From Saprospiraceae bacterium (GTDB lineage Bacteria; Bacteroidota; Bacteroidia; Chitinophagales; Saprospiraceae): a stretch of DNA of 6,242 nt. The stretch spans positions 1-6,242 of the forward strand of contig JALVEF010000460.1 of the NCBI GenBank assembly GCA_027031185.1, read 5' to 3'. Below the pieces are notes generated by a model. It did no database searches. It was not told the DNA's origin and saw only the letters and a list, made by a program, of their open reading frames with translations. This document shows, piece by piece, positions 1 through 5,686 of the stretch. Position 1 is the first letter of the stretch. Each line of letters begins with the position of its first letter. The position numbers and the translations under genes are program-made.

Positions 1-148
1 CCCCTTGTTTTTGCGCTAAAATGGCCTTTTCGCGCCTGTCTTTGGTAAAATTTTCTCACGTAGCGCTGCTACGCATCGAAAATTTTCGCTTCAACAGGAA
101 CAAAAATGCCTATTTTATCCCTAAAAACAGGAGCACCTAAACAGTTAC
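1..148. mobile_element. Foldback miniature element (MITE), longer copy, left tip outside window
   Basis: The right end (128-148) read in reverse complement begins GTAACTGTTTAGGTGCTCC, the same terminal sequence as the complete element at 5538-5615. Bases 6-23 (TGTTTTTGCGCTAAAATG) and 123-144 are identical to 5558-5575 and 5590-5611 of that copy. The interior is about 85 bases longer here and folds on itself: CCTGT (35-39) with ACAGG (94-98), AAAATTTTC (47-55) with GAAAATTTT (78-86), and a core hairpin CGTAGC-GCT-GCTACG (59-73). Outer arms around 5-39 and 94-130 are also imperfectly complementary. By alignment about 15 bases of the left end are missing. There is no room for a transposase, so it would be non-autonomous. 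GTAA-starting ends point to an IS66-type transposase acting in trans (inference). It could also act as a transcription stop downstream of recO. Confidence 0.72.
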
Positions 149-189
149 GCATGGAAAACTTGACCAAATTTTCTTTTGCCTGGATTTTT

Positions 190-261
190 GATTAATTGAG
201 GAAGGGAAGAATCGAAGAATTGAGGAACCGAAGAATCGAGGAATCGAAGAATTGAAGAATC
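190..261. repeat. Degenerate tandem octamer array, consensus GAAGAATC
   Basis: Nine consecutive 8-base units in strict register: GATTAATT, GAGGAAGG, GAAGAATC, GAAGAATT, GAGGAACC, GAAGAATC, GAGGAATC, GAAGAATT, GAAGAATC, followed by a partial unit GATT. Variation is nearly all purine-purine or pyrimidine-pyrimidine, and every unit starts with GA. The array lies between the miniature element and the 3' end of recO and is outside any credible gene. The period is not a multiple of three, and it is downstream of recO, so it cannot switch a reading frame here. Its function is unknown; it may be a slipped-strand minisatellite. Confidence 0.8.
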
Positions 262-304
262 GATTAAGCCGGAATTATTGGAGTAAGCTCAACTATAATG
301 ACCA

Positions 305-1009
305 TCAGAATATTTCGCCGAAGATGTCGGGCGTATTGAGCTTGCGAAAGCCGGCGACGTGGGCGGCAAAATAGGTCATCAGTGTGTCCATCATGGCGCG
401 CCGTGTTTCGCGGGAGATGGCTTCGGGAAGCGGGTCTCCGAAATCACTTTGAAACAGCTTGTTGAGTTGGTCAATATGCCCGGTTTTGTCAGTGCCGCTG
501 TACGAAAAGTGCCCGCTTTGGGTATCAAACCGGTCTGCCGGTCCCGATATGGTCTGCGGGGCAAATCCCAAAAAGGCGGTCAGGCGGCACATAAAGGCGT
601 GGGGCAGGAGCGCGACCGGCTGTTGGGTTTTGTCCAGGAGGATGAGCGCCTGCCAGAGAAAGTCGAACAGCGGCTGATTGGGTTCGGACTCTTTGATGGT
701 CTTGCTGCAGAGCTCGGCCATAAAGAGCTGGACGGCGGTCTTGTGGATGGAGAGTGGAATGTGCCTGAATATGAGCCCCGCCTTGGCCTCTTTGATGCGG
801 TGCAGGTTTTTGTCGGGGCGGAAGTAGCTGACCAGTTCCAGTGCGCTGCCGGGCTGGAAGAGTGCCGCCCCCGTGGGCGACTTGGCCTTGCGCACGCCGC
901 CGATGATGAAGTGTCGCAAGCCATGGGCTTCGGTATAAATGTCGGAGATAAAGCTGGTATCACCGTATTTCACACTCCGAAAGACGATGCCGCGCGTGCG
1001 AATCAGCAT
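305..1009 (-). CDS. recO: DNA repair protein RecO
   Basis: RecO is the recombination mediator that works with RecR to load RecA on SSB-coated single-stranded DNA and to anneal strands. The 234-residue length fits the family. It opens MLIRTRGIVFRSVKYGDTSF, the conserved start of the N-terminal OB fold (about residues 1-80), with the signature stretch GLRHFIIGGVRKAKS at 30-44. A helical C-terminal domain follows (about 85-234) and ends in the GFRKLNTPDIF region. There are only two cysteines (C101, C141), so the zinc finger found in many other RecO proteins is absent, as is usual in Bacteroidota. The frame stays open upstream to 1159, but that extension overlaps asnS and looks unlike RecO, so the ATG at 1009 is the start. 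It lies two bases after the asnS stop with no Shine-Dalgarno sequence, suggesting co-transcription and reinitiation. Confidence 0.95.
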   Translation of the reverse strand: MLIRTRGIVFRSVKYGDTSFISDIYTEAHGLRHFIIGGVRKAKSPTGAALFQPGSALELVSYFRPDKNLHRIKEAKAGLIFRHIPLSIHKTAVQLFMAELCSKTIKESEPNQPLFDFLWQALILLDKTQQPVALLPHAFMCRLTAFLGFAPQTISGPADRFDTQSGHFSYSGTDKTGHIDQLNKLFQSDFGDPLPEAISRETRRAMMDTLMTYFAAHVAGFRKLNTPDIFGEIF

Positions 1010-1011
1010 GG

Positions 1012-2448
1012 TCAGAAGGCTGCATTGCCCGGAAAGCGGGGGAAGGGGATGACGTCGCGAATATTGGCCATGCCGGTGACAAATTGGACCAGCCGCTCGA
1101 AGCCCAGACCGAAGCCGGCATGGGGACAGGTGCCGAACCGTCGCGTGTCCAGATACCACTGCATCTCCTCTACCGGGATGTGCATCTCTTCCATGCGGCG
1201 CACCAGCAAGTCGTATCGCTCCTCGCGCTGGGAGCCACCGACTAGTTCCCCGACACCGGGCACGAGGATGTCCATAGCAGCCACGGTCTTGCTGTCATCA
1301 TTCAGGCGCATATAGAAGGCCTTGATGTCCTTCGGATAGTCGGTGACGATGACCGGTTTTTTGAATTTCTTTTCCACCAGGTAGCGCTCGTGCTCTGATT
1401 GCAGGTCTATGCCCCATTCGCTGACAGGAAATTTGAACCGGCCTTTTTTGTTGGGCTTGGAGTTGCGCAGCAAATCGAAGGCTTCGGTGTAGGTGATGCG
1501 GGCAAACGGCTCTGTCAATGTGTTGTCCAGTTTCTCCAGGAGTGGGATAGACCGCTCGTTTTGGGGCAGGTTTTTTTCTTCGTTGGCCTGTCGCTGGGCC
1601 AGGAATTCCAGATCATCGGCGGCCTTATCCTTGACGTAGCGGATGAGGTATTTCAGCATGTCCTCGGCCAGGTTCATATCATCGTTTAAGTCGGCGAAGG
1701 CCATTTCCGGCTCGATCATCCAAAATTCGGCCAGGTGGCGGGTGGTGTTGGAGTTTTCCGCGCGGAAGGTGGGGCCGAAGGTATAGACTTTGGACAGGGC
1801 CAGGGCGCCGAGTTCGGCTTCGAGCTGGCCGCTGACGGTCAGGTGTGTGTGCTTGCCGAAGAAGTCCTCCTTGAAATTGACCCGGCCTTGTTCGTCTTTG
1901 GGGAGTTGGTTGAGATCCAGGGCGGTGACGGTAAACATTTCGCCGGCGCCTTCGGCGTCGGACGCGGTGATGATGGGTGTGTGTAGATAGAAGAATCCGC
2001 GCTCATCAAAGAAGCGATGGATGGCCAGGGCGAGATGGTGGCGGATGCGAAAGACGGCGCCGAAAGTCTGTGTCCGGAAGCGCAGGTGGCCGTTTTTGCG
2101 CAAGAACTCCAGCGTATGGCGTTTGGGCTGGATGGGGTATGTCTCCGGATCGCTTGGCCCCAGGATGGTGATGGTGTCGGCTTGTATTTCCACATCCTGG
2201 CCGCGCCCCAGGCTTTCGACCAGTTTGCCGGTGGCGGTGATGGCGGCGCCCGGATGAATTAGCCGGAGTGTCTCCGGAGGGGTAGCCTCGCGGTCCACGA
2301 CGACTTGCAAGTGGGTGCGTGTGGAGCCGTCCGTAAGGGCGATGAATTGTTCGTTGCGGAAGGTACGCACCCAGCCGTGGACGGTGAGCGTGTCGCCCAC
2401 CGGCGCTTGTTTCAGGATCTGCTTAATGGTCAGGTGTTGCATGGTCAA
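1012..2448 (-). CDS. asnS: Asparagine--tRNA ligase (AsnRS)
   Basis: This class IIb aminoacyl-tRNA synthetase charges tRNA-Asn with asparagine using ATP in the cytoplasm. Its 478 residues match the usual bacterial length. The N-terminal OB fold that binds the anticodon spans about 18-95 (GDTLTVHGWVRTFRNEQFIAL). The catalytic core contains HTPIITASDAEGAGEMF (156-172) around motif 1, motif 2 starting FRAENSNTTRHLAEFWMIEP (228-247) with the ATP-binding Arg229, GELVGGSQREERYD (400-413), and motif 3 GFGLGFERL (445-453). The SNTTRHLAEFWMIEPE stretch separates it from AspRS. The first ATG (2448) is chosen; a second in-frame Met two codons later is equally possible. It is divergent from the small gene at 2600 and probably shares a transcript with recO. 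It appears intact. Confidence 0.98.
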   Translation of the reverse strand: MTMQHLTIKQILKQAPVGDTLTVHGWVRTFRNEQFIALTDGSTRTHLQVVVDREATPPETLRLIHPGAAITATGKLVESLGRGQDVEIQADTITILGPSDPETYPIQPKRHTLEFLRKNGHLRFRTQTFGAVFRIRHHLALAIHRFFDERGFFYLHTPIITASDAEGAGEMFTVTALDLNQLPKDEQGRVNFKEDFFGKHTHLTVSGQLEAELGALALSKVYTFGPTFRAENSNTTRHLAEFWMIEPEMAFADLNDDMNLAEDMLKYLIRYVKDKAADDLEFLAQRQANEEKNLPQNERSIPLLEKLDNTLTEPFARITYTEAFDLLRNSKPNKKGRFKFPVSEWGIDLQSEHERYLVEKKFKKPVIVTDYPKDIKAFYMRLNDDSKTVAAMDILVPGVGELVGGSQREERYDLLVRRMEEMHIPVEEMQWYLDTRRFGTCPHAGFGLGFERLVQFVTGMANIRDVIPFPRFPGNAAF

Positions 2449-2465
2449 TGCGGTGGTTTAGCCCG

Positions 2466-2497
2466 CAAAGGTAGGTATATACCCGAACCCAAACAAA
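2466..2497 (-). promoter_or_regulatory. Probable asnS-recO promoter
   Basis: On the minus strand, TACCTTTG (2473-2466) matches the Bacteroidota -7 box TAnnTTTG. Two TTTG copies further upstream (2497-2494 and 2493-2490) leave spacers of 20 or 16 bases and can serve as the -33 element. Transcription should begin near 2460, giving a leader of roughly a dozen bases before the asnS ATG at 2448. This is assigned from the consensus only. Confidence 0.6.
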
Positions 2498-2562
2498 TGC
2501 ACGGCCGCACCGGAGAAGCGCCGGTTCGTGCGATTTTAATGAGAAAAAAGCACCTGAATATC

Positions 2563-2593
2563 TTTTTATATTCTGCCTGTTCGTGTATCTTTG
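2563..2593 (+). promoter_or_regulatory. Probable promoter of the small cysteine-motif gene and receptor
   Basis: TATCTTTG (2586-2593) is a full match to the Bacteroidota -7 consensus TAnnTTTG. A T-rich run (TTTTT, 2563-2567) lies 18 bases upstream as a weak -33 element, within an AT-rich stretch (2533-2573) that contrasts with the GC-rich coding regions. Only six bases separate the box from the ATG at 2600, so the transcript should have almost no 5' leader. The promoter is divergent to that of asnS. Confidence 0.6.
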
Positions 2594-2599
2594 TAGCTG

Positions 2600-2977
2600 A
2601 TGGCTCGACTCACCAAAATATTATCGCTGGCGGCCGTTTTGGCGCTGTTGCTGGAGACATCGCATCAGGCCTTTTTCGTGCTTTGGGCCGAACTGGACCG
2701 GGCGAGTTTTGCCGAGGCCTATTGCATCAACTACGACAAGCCCCAGCTGGACTGCGGGGGGAGCTGTCGCCTGTCGGCAGAATTGCACAGTTTGGAGACG
2801 CCGGACGCTCCGGCCGCCTTTGCTCCGGTCAAGGCACAAGATCCGACCTTGATCCTGCCACAGCCGGTACCGGCACCGGCCCGCCTGCCGGAACGCAATC
2901 GCCTGCCATTTCCCGAACTGCGGTATTTCTATACCTGTCTGTTTCGCACCTCCGTATTCCGGCCGCCTGCCGGATAG
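2600..2977 (+). CDS. Small cysteine-motif membrane or exported protein, Bacteroidota C-x-N/CxGxC type
   Basis: This 125-residue protein has no established function. A hydrophobic N-terminal segment (about residues 6-30, ILSLAAVLALLLETSHQAFF) could be a signal peptide or membrane anchor. It is followed by YCINYDKPQLDCGGSC (41-56), placing C42, C52 and C56 in a C-x-N-...-P-...-C-x-G-x-C pattern. I recall many uncharacterised Bacteroidota proteins of this size with C-x-N-(x)n-P-...-C-N-G-K-C after an N-terminal hydrophobic helix and a C-terminal F-H-P-P. Here the lysine is serine and the tail reads FRPP (120-123). The middle is proline- and alanine-rich and probably unstructured. It lies 221 bases upstream of a copper-type TonB-dependent receptor on the same strand, so a role in metal handling beside that receptor is plausible but inferred. 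ATG 2600 is supported by the promoter just upstream. Confidence 0.82.
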   Translation: MARLTKILSLAAVLALLLETSHQAFFVLWAELDRASFAEAYCINYDKPQLDCGGSCRLSAELHSLETPDAPAAFAPVKAQDPTLILPQPVPAPARLPERNRLPFPELRYFYTCLFRTSVFRPPAG

Positions 2978-3198
2978 TTTAAGTCCTCTCTTACCCCGTT
3001 TTTTTGAAAGTTTTCCGGCCTGTCGGCCGGAGCGGTTTTGGTGCGTCCTCCGCACCATGGATGGGGTGTATCCCTGAATCTAAGTTTTCATGCGCCTGTG
3101 AAGCGTCCTTGTCGCGTAGCGGGCGTGTGACCACCTAATATCCGTGGCGGTATCCGTGCACACACCGGTGCGCGTATCGTCACGGTCAAATCACCGGA
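2978..3198 (+). other. Gap between small gene and receptor, with two adjacent hairpins
   Basis: No gene is seen here. After a T7 run (2999-3005) come two GC-rich hairpins in series: TCCGGCC / GGCCGGA (3014-3020 / 3025-3031, loop TGTC) and GGTGCG / CGCACC (3040-3045 / 3051-3056, loop TCCTC). They are separated by a stretch containing TTTT (3036-3039). The first could be a weak terminator or attenuator that lowers read-through into the receptor gene. TAAGTTTT (3081-3088) is one mismatch from the -7 promoter consensus but lacks a good -33 partner, so a separate receptor promoter is uncertain. An 8-base palindrome CACCGGTG lies at 3163-3170. Confidence 0.4.
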
Positions 3199-5481
3199 AT
3201 GATGAAAACAACAATCATAAGCATACTCATTTGGCTCGCGGCCACCACCTGGCCGGTTTGCGGCCAGGTGGTCATTCGGGCACAAGTCCTGGATGCGGCA
3301 GGCCGGCCGCTCGACCACGCTCTCGTCTATACATCGTCAGCTTTCCGGCAGGCCTATTCTGATACGACCGGCCGGGTTGAGATCGAAGTCCCGGCCCTGC
3401 CGGTGGAGTTGGTCTTTCACCTGTTGGGTTATCAAGATAAACGCCTGACCGTCACTACCCCGGATGCCGTCCCGGAAGTACGACTGGGCCCGGCCACCAT
3501 AACACTCAATGAGATATTGGTACGCGAAAAGGAAGACCCGATGGGACGGGCCACCCTCGTCACGCGGGACAATGTGGACGCCTACAATATCAACGGTCTA
3601 TTTGGTGAAATCCCGGGCATTGGCCTTGTCAAGCGGGGCAACTATGCCACGGAGCCGGTGCTGCGTGGTTTCAAACACGAACGCCTCAACATCAGGTATG
3701 ACGGCGCGGCCCGGATCGTCCACGCCTGCCCCAATCACATGGATCCCATCACTTCTCACATCGCCCCGGAAGAAATCCAAAAAATAGAGGTCGTCAAAGG
3801 CCCTTTTGACGTGCGCTACGGACCGACTACCGGAGGTGTTATCAATTTGGTCACTCGCCATACCGGTACCGCTCAGACCGGCTGGCACGGCTTTGCCGGC
3901 ACCACTTATGGCACCAATGGCCGCCAGGTCAGCGGTTCGGCGGGATTGAGTTTTCGGAATGCCAACTGGGATATGATGTGGAATACCACCTATCGTCATT
4001 TTGGCGATTACCGGGATGGTGACAAACAAATTGTCCCGTCCGGTTTCCGGACTTTGGAAACCGGCGTAAAACTCGGCTTGTCTCCCTCATCGCATCATCG
4101 CCTAGAAGCGGCCTACCACCTGTCACACTCCAGGGATATCCGACACGCCGGCCTACCGATGGATAGCCCGAAGGACGACGGCCAACTGTTCAATGCGACT
4201 TATGCTTATCGGTCTTCCGCAACCGTGATTACAAGATGGCTCACCAAAGTATATGCTTCCAGCGTCACGCACCTGATGACCAATGAAGGCCGGCCCAATT
4301 TCAAAATCGTGGAAGCCCGCACGCCCGTCAACTCCTATACGCTAGGCGGCAAGACGGAGGTGACACTGCGCCCGGCAGGCAGCAAGTGGTTGGTCTTTGC
4401 GGGTATGGATTGGGATCGAATCCGGCGCACGGGCAGCCGCCATCGCAAGGTCAAGCGGAATCCGAAGGATCCGGAGATGGTCTTTGACCCGCCCAAAGAA
4501 TTGGTGGACACCGTCTGGGGTGATGCGACTATCACCAATGTTGGTTTCTTCGTCCAGGCCAAAGCATTTCCATCCCGGCGCTGGCAGATACAGGCCGGCG
4601 TGCGGGCCGATCGCGTGCGCGCCACCATCGCAAATCCCCCCGCAGAACTGCTCCGGTACTACGGCCATGTGGGCCCGCGGACGGATCTCAATATGAGTGG
4701 CCACCTCGTCTTGACTTACAAACTGTCTGACCACTGGGTGAGCCGGTTGTCCGCCGGACAGGGCACCCAAAGTCCTTCTATGGCACAGCGATTCATCAAT
4801 CACCTGACCGTAGGCCAGGACGCTTACGAACGCGTGGGCAATCCCAACTTGTCACCGGAAGTAAATCGCGAACTGGAGTGGCGGCTGGCCGGCCGTTCCC
4901 GTCGTGCCCGGTTCCGGGTGAGCGCTTTTGTCTCCTCCGTGCATAACTATATCCTCGCCCGCGTGGATACCACCATCAAGCGCAAATTTTTGCCCTTCAA
5001 AGATCCGAAGTTTGTCAAACGCTACGCGAATATAGATCAGGCACGGCTGTACGGTGCCGAGTGTAGTGCGGCCTATGAATGGGCCGGCCATTGGCCGTTG
5101 GAAATAAGTGCCTCCTATCTATACGGCCAAAATGAAACCGACGGTGAGCCGCTGCCGCAAATCGCACCCGCAGACGTCAAAGCCCGTTTGGGTTACCACA
5201 ACACTCGTTTTGCCATACGGGCGACCTATCGTTTCGCGGCTGCTCAAAAACGCGTATCTGCTGCCTTCGGCGAAGTGCCTTCCAAGTCTTTTCAGACCGT
5301 GGACTTGTCGGCGGAGACCTCCCCGGTCAAAGGTCTCAAGGCCGGCCTGCGCATCAAAAACATCTTTGACGAAGCTTATTATGAACATTTGAATTTCCGC
5401 TTCAGGAATCAGTCCTCGCTGTCCGGCTTTATTCAAGAGCCGGGGCGGAGTTGGGAGATGTTTGTGCGATACGCATTTTGA
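3199..5481 (+). CDS. TonB-dependent outer-membrane receptor, OprC/NosA-like copper type
   Basis: A 760-residue TonB-dependent receptor for energised import across the outer membrane. Order of domains: signal peptide (1 to about 22, WLAATTWPVCG), carboxypeptidase-regulatory-like beta domain (about 24-97, including AGRPLDHALV and GYQDKRLTV), plug (about 115-222, with EVVKGPFDVRYGPTTGGVINLVTR at its end), and a 22-strand-type barrel to the aromatic C-terminus RYAF. The plug reads LRGFKHERLNIRYDG (155-169) then HACPNHMDP (175-183), giving CxxxM at C177/M181. The barrel has THLM (357-360), giving HxM at H358/M360. These correspond to the CxxxM-HxM copper ligands known in Pseudomonas OprC, with nearly the same spacing (about 180 residues from Cys to His). 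Substrate is therefore probably copper (inference). Tandem ATG codons leave the start ambiguous by one residue. No Shine-Dalgarno sequence is seen. The gene ends in an intrinsic terminator. Confidence 0.93.
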   Translation: MMKTTIISILIWLAATTWPVCGQVVIRAQVLDAAGRPLDHALVYTSSAFRQAYSDTTGRVEIEVPALPVELVFHLLGYQDKRLTVTTPDAVPEVRLGPATITLNEILVREKEDPMGRATLVTRDNVDAYNINGLFGEIPGIGLVKRGNYATEPVLRGFKHERLNIRYDGAARIVHACPNHMDPITSHIAPEEIQKIEVVKGPFDVRYGPTTGGVINLVTRHTGTAQTGWHGFAGTTYGTNGRQVSGSAGLSFRNANWDMMWNTTYRHFGDYRDGDKQIVPSGFRTLETGVKLGLSPSSHHRLEAAYHLSHSRDIRHAGLPMDSPKDDGQLFNATYAYRSSATVITRWLTKVYASSVTHLMTNEGRPNFKIVEARTPVNSYTLGGKTEVTLRPAGSKWLVFAGMDWDRIRRTGSRHRKVKRNPKDPEMVFDPPKELVDTVWGDATITNVGFFVQAKAFPSRRWQIQAGVRADRVRATIANPPAELLRYYGHVGPRTDLNMSGHLVLTYKLSDHWVSRLSAGQGTQSPSMAQRFINHLTVGQDAYERVGNPNLSPEVNRELEWRLAGRSRRARFRVSAFVSSVHNYILARVDTTIKRKFLPFKDPKFVKRYANIDQARLYGAECSAAYEWAGHWPLEISASYLYGQNETDGEPLPQIAPADVKARLGYHNTRFAIRATYRFAAAQKRVSAAFGEVPSKSFQTVDLSAETSPVKGLKAGLRIKNIFDEAYYEHLNFRFRNQSSLSGFIQEPGRSWEMFVRYAF
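3244..3272 (+). other. Perfect 12-bp inverted repeat inside the receptor signal-peptide codons
   Basis: ACCACCTGGCCG (3244-3255) and CGGCCAGGTGGT (3261-3272) are exact reverse complements around a five-base loop, GTTTG. The GC-rich hairpin would form 45 bases into the receptor coding sequence, over codons 16-25. The right arm extended by one base (AGGTGGTC, 3266-3273) is also the exact complement of GACCACCT at 3129-3136 in the leader, so two mutually exclusive folds are possible. No T-run follows, so it is not a simple terminator. A regulatory role is inferred only. Confidence 0.45.
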
Positions 5482-5502
5482 GTGATTGCTTGTTTTTTCC
5501 CG

Positions 5503-5529
5503 GCGGCGGGCTTTGCCCGCCGCTTTTTT
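5503..5529 (+). terminator. Rho-independent terminator of the receptor gene
   Basis: A perfect 9-bp GC-only stem, GCGGCGGGC (5503-5511) and GCCCGCCGC (5515-5523), closes a TTT loop and is followed directly by six T residues (5524-5529). It begins 21 bases after the receptor stop codon. The opposite side lacks an A-run, so it should work on the plus strand only. Confidence 0.92.
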
Positions 5530-5537
5530 GTTTGATG
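5530..5537. repeat. Left 8-bp target-site duplication
   Basis: GTTTGATG at 5530-5537 directly abuts the left GTAA end of the miniature element and is repeated exactly at 5616-5623 abutting its right end. Removing one copy plus the element restores a continuous sequence downstream of the terminator. Confidence 0.88.
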
Positions 5538-5615
5538 GTAACTGTTTAGGTACCCGCTGTTTTTGCGCTAAAATGCCCTTTGGGCTCCAAAAAACAGGAG
5601 CACCTAAACAGCTAC
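5538..5615. mobile_element. Complete 78-bp MITE with GTAA-type terminal inverted repeats (IS66-like)
   Basis: The ends are inverted repeats matching at 13 of 14 bases: GTAACTGTTTAGGT (5538-5551) against the complement of ACCTAAACAGCTAC (5602-5615). CTGTTTTT (5557-5564) can also pair with AAAAACAG (5590-5597), and GCCC-TTT-GGGC (5575-5585) forms the tip, so the whole element folds into one hairpin. It is flanked by a perfect 8-bp duplication. Ends beginning GTAA and 8-bp duplications are the known hallmarks of IS66-family insertion sequences, so mobilisation by an IS66-type transposase in trans is inferred. It has no coding capacity. Compared with the copy at 1-148 it lacks about 85 internal bases and looks like an internal deletion form. 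It inserted immediately after the receptor terminator. Confidence 0.85.
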
Positions 5616-5623
5616 GTTTGATG
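5616..5623. repeat. Right 8-bp target-site duplication
   Basis: GTTTGATG, identical to 5530-5537, directly follows the right end of the 78-bp element. The perfect match indicates a fairly recent insertion. Confidence 0.88.
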
Positions 5624-5674
5624 AATATTGCACAGTGTCTCAGGCACAAAACCGGACGGGGTCACCGAAAAGTG

Positions 5675-5682
5675 TATCTTTG
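5675..5682 (+). promoter_or_regulatory. -7 promoter box of fadH
   Basis: TATCTTTG is a full match to the Bacteroidota -7 box TAnnTTTG and is identical to the box before the gene at 2600. Only four bases separate it from the fadH ATG at 5687, so the mRNA is predicted to be leaderless. No convincing -33 TTTG is seen about 19 bases upstream (5652-5655). Confidence 0.55.
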
Positions 5683-5686
5683 AGGC

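Noticed and set aside
190..261. CRISPR array or phase-variation repeat
   Set aside because: Units are 8 bases without spacers, and the array lies downstream of recO outside any frame or promoter, so it is neither.
1010..1159. N-terminal extension of RecO to 284 residues
   Set aside because: It overlaps the conserved C-terminal end of AsnRS, its sequence is low-quality shadow peptide, and RecO homology begins exactly at the ATG at 1009.
359..1315. Long plus-strand open frame of 318 codons over recO and the end of asnS
   Set aside because: It is antisense to two clearly recognisable genes, has no promoter box and its translation resembles no known family; it is a shadow of GC-rich coding.
2305..2982. 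Plus-strand frame of 225 codons spanning the asnS start and the small gene
   Set aside because: It runs antisense through asnS, across the divergent promoter region and out of frame through the small gene, whose own frame has the motif and promoter support.
2978..3198. Cobalamin or other riboswitch upstream of the receptor
   Set aside because: I looked for a B12-box-like core, because such switches often precede TonB-dependent receptors, and saw none. The receptor motifs also point to copper.
3250..3270. Lipoprotein signal at the receptor N-terminus (WPVC)
   Set aside because: The residue before the cysteine is valine, not Gly, Ala or Ser, so it is not a proper lipobox; receptors of this type use ordinary signal peptidase cleavage.
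1..5623. Composite transposon bounded by the two miniature elements
   Set aside because: The short copy has its own complete 8-bp target duplication, the region between contains core chromosomal genes asnS and recO, and there is no transposase.
5119..5649. Minus-strand frame of 176 codons over the receptor end, terminator and miniature element
   Set aside because: It crosses a strong terminator and a mobile element and is antisense to the conserved end of the receptor barrel.
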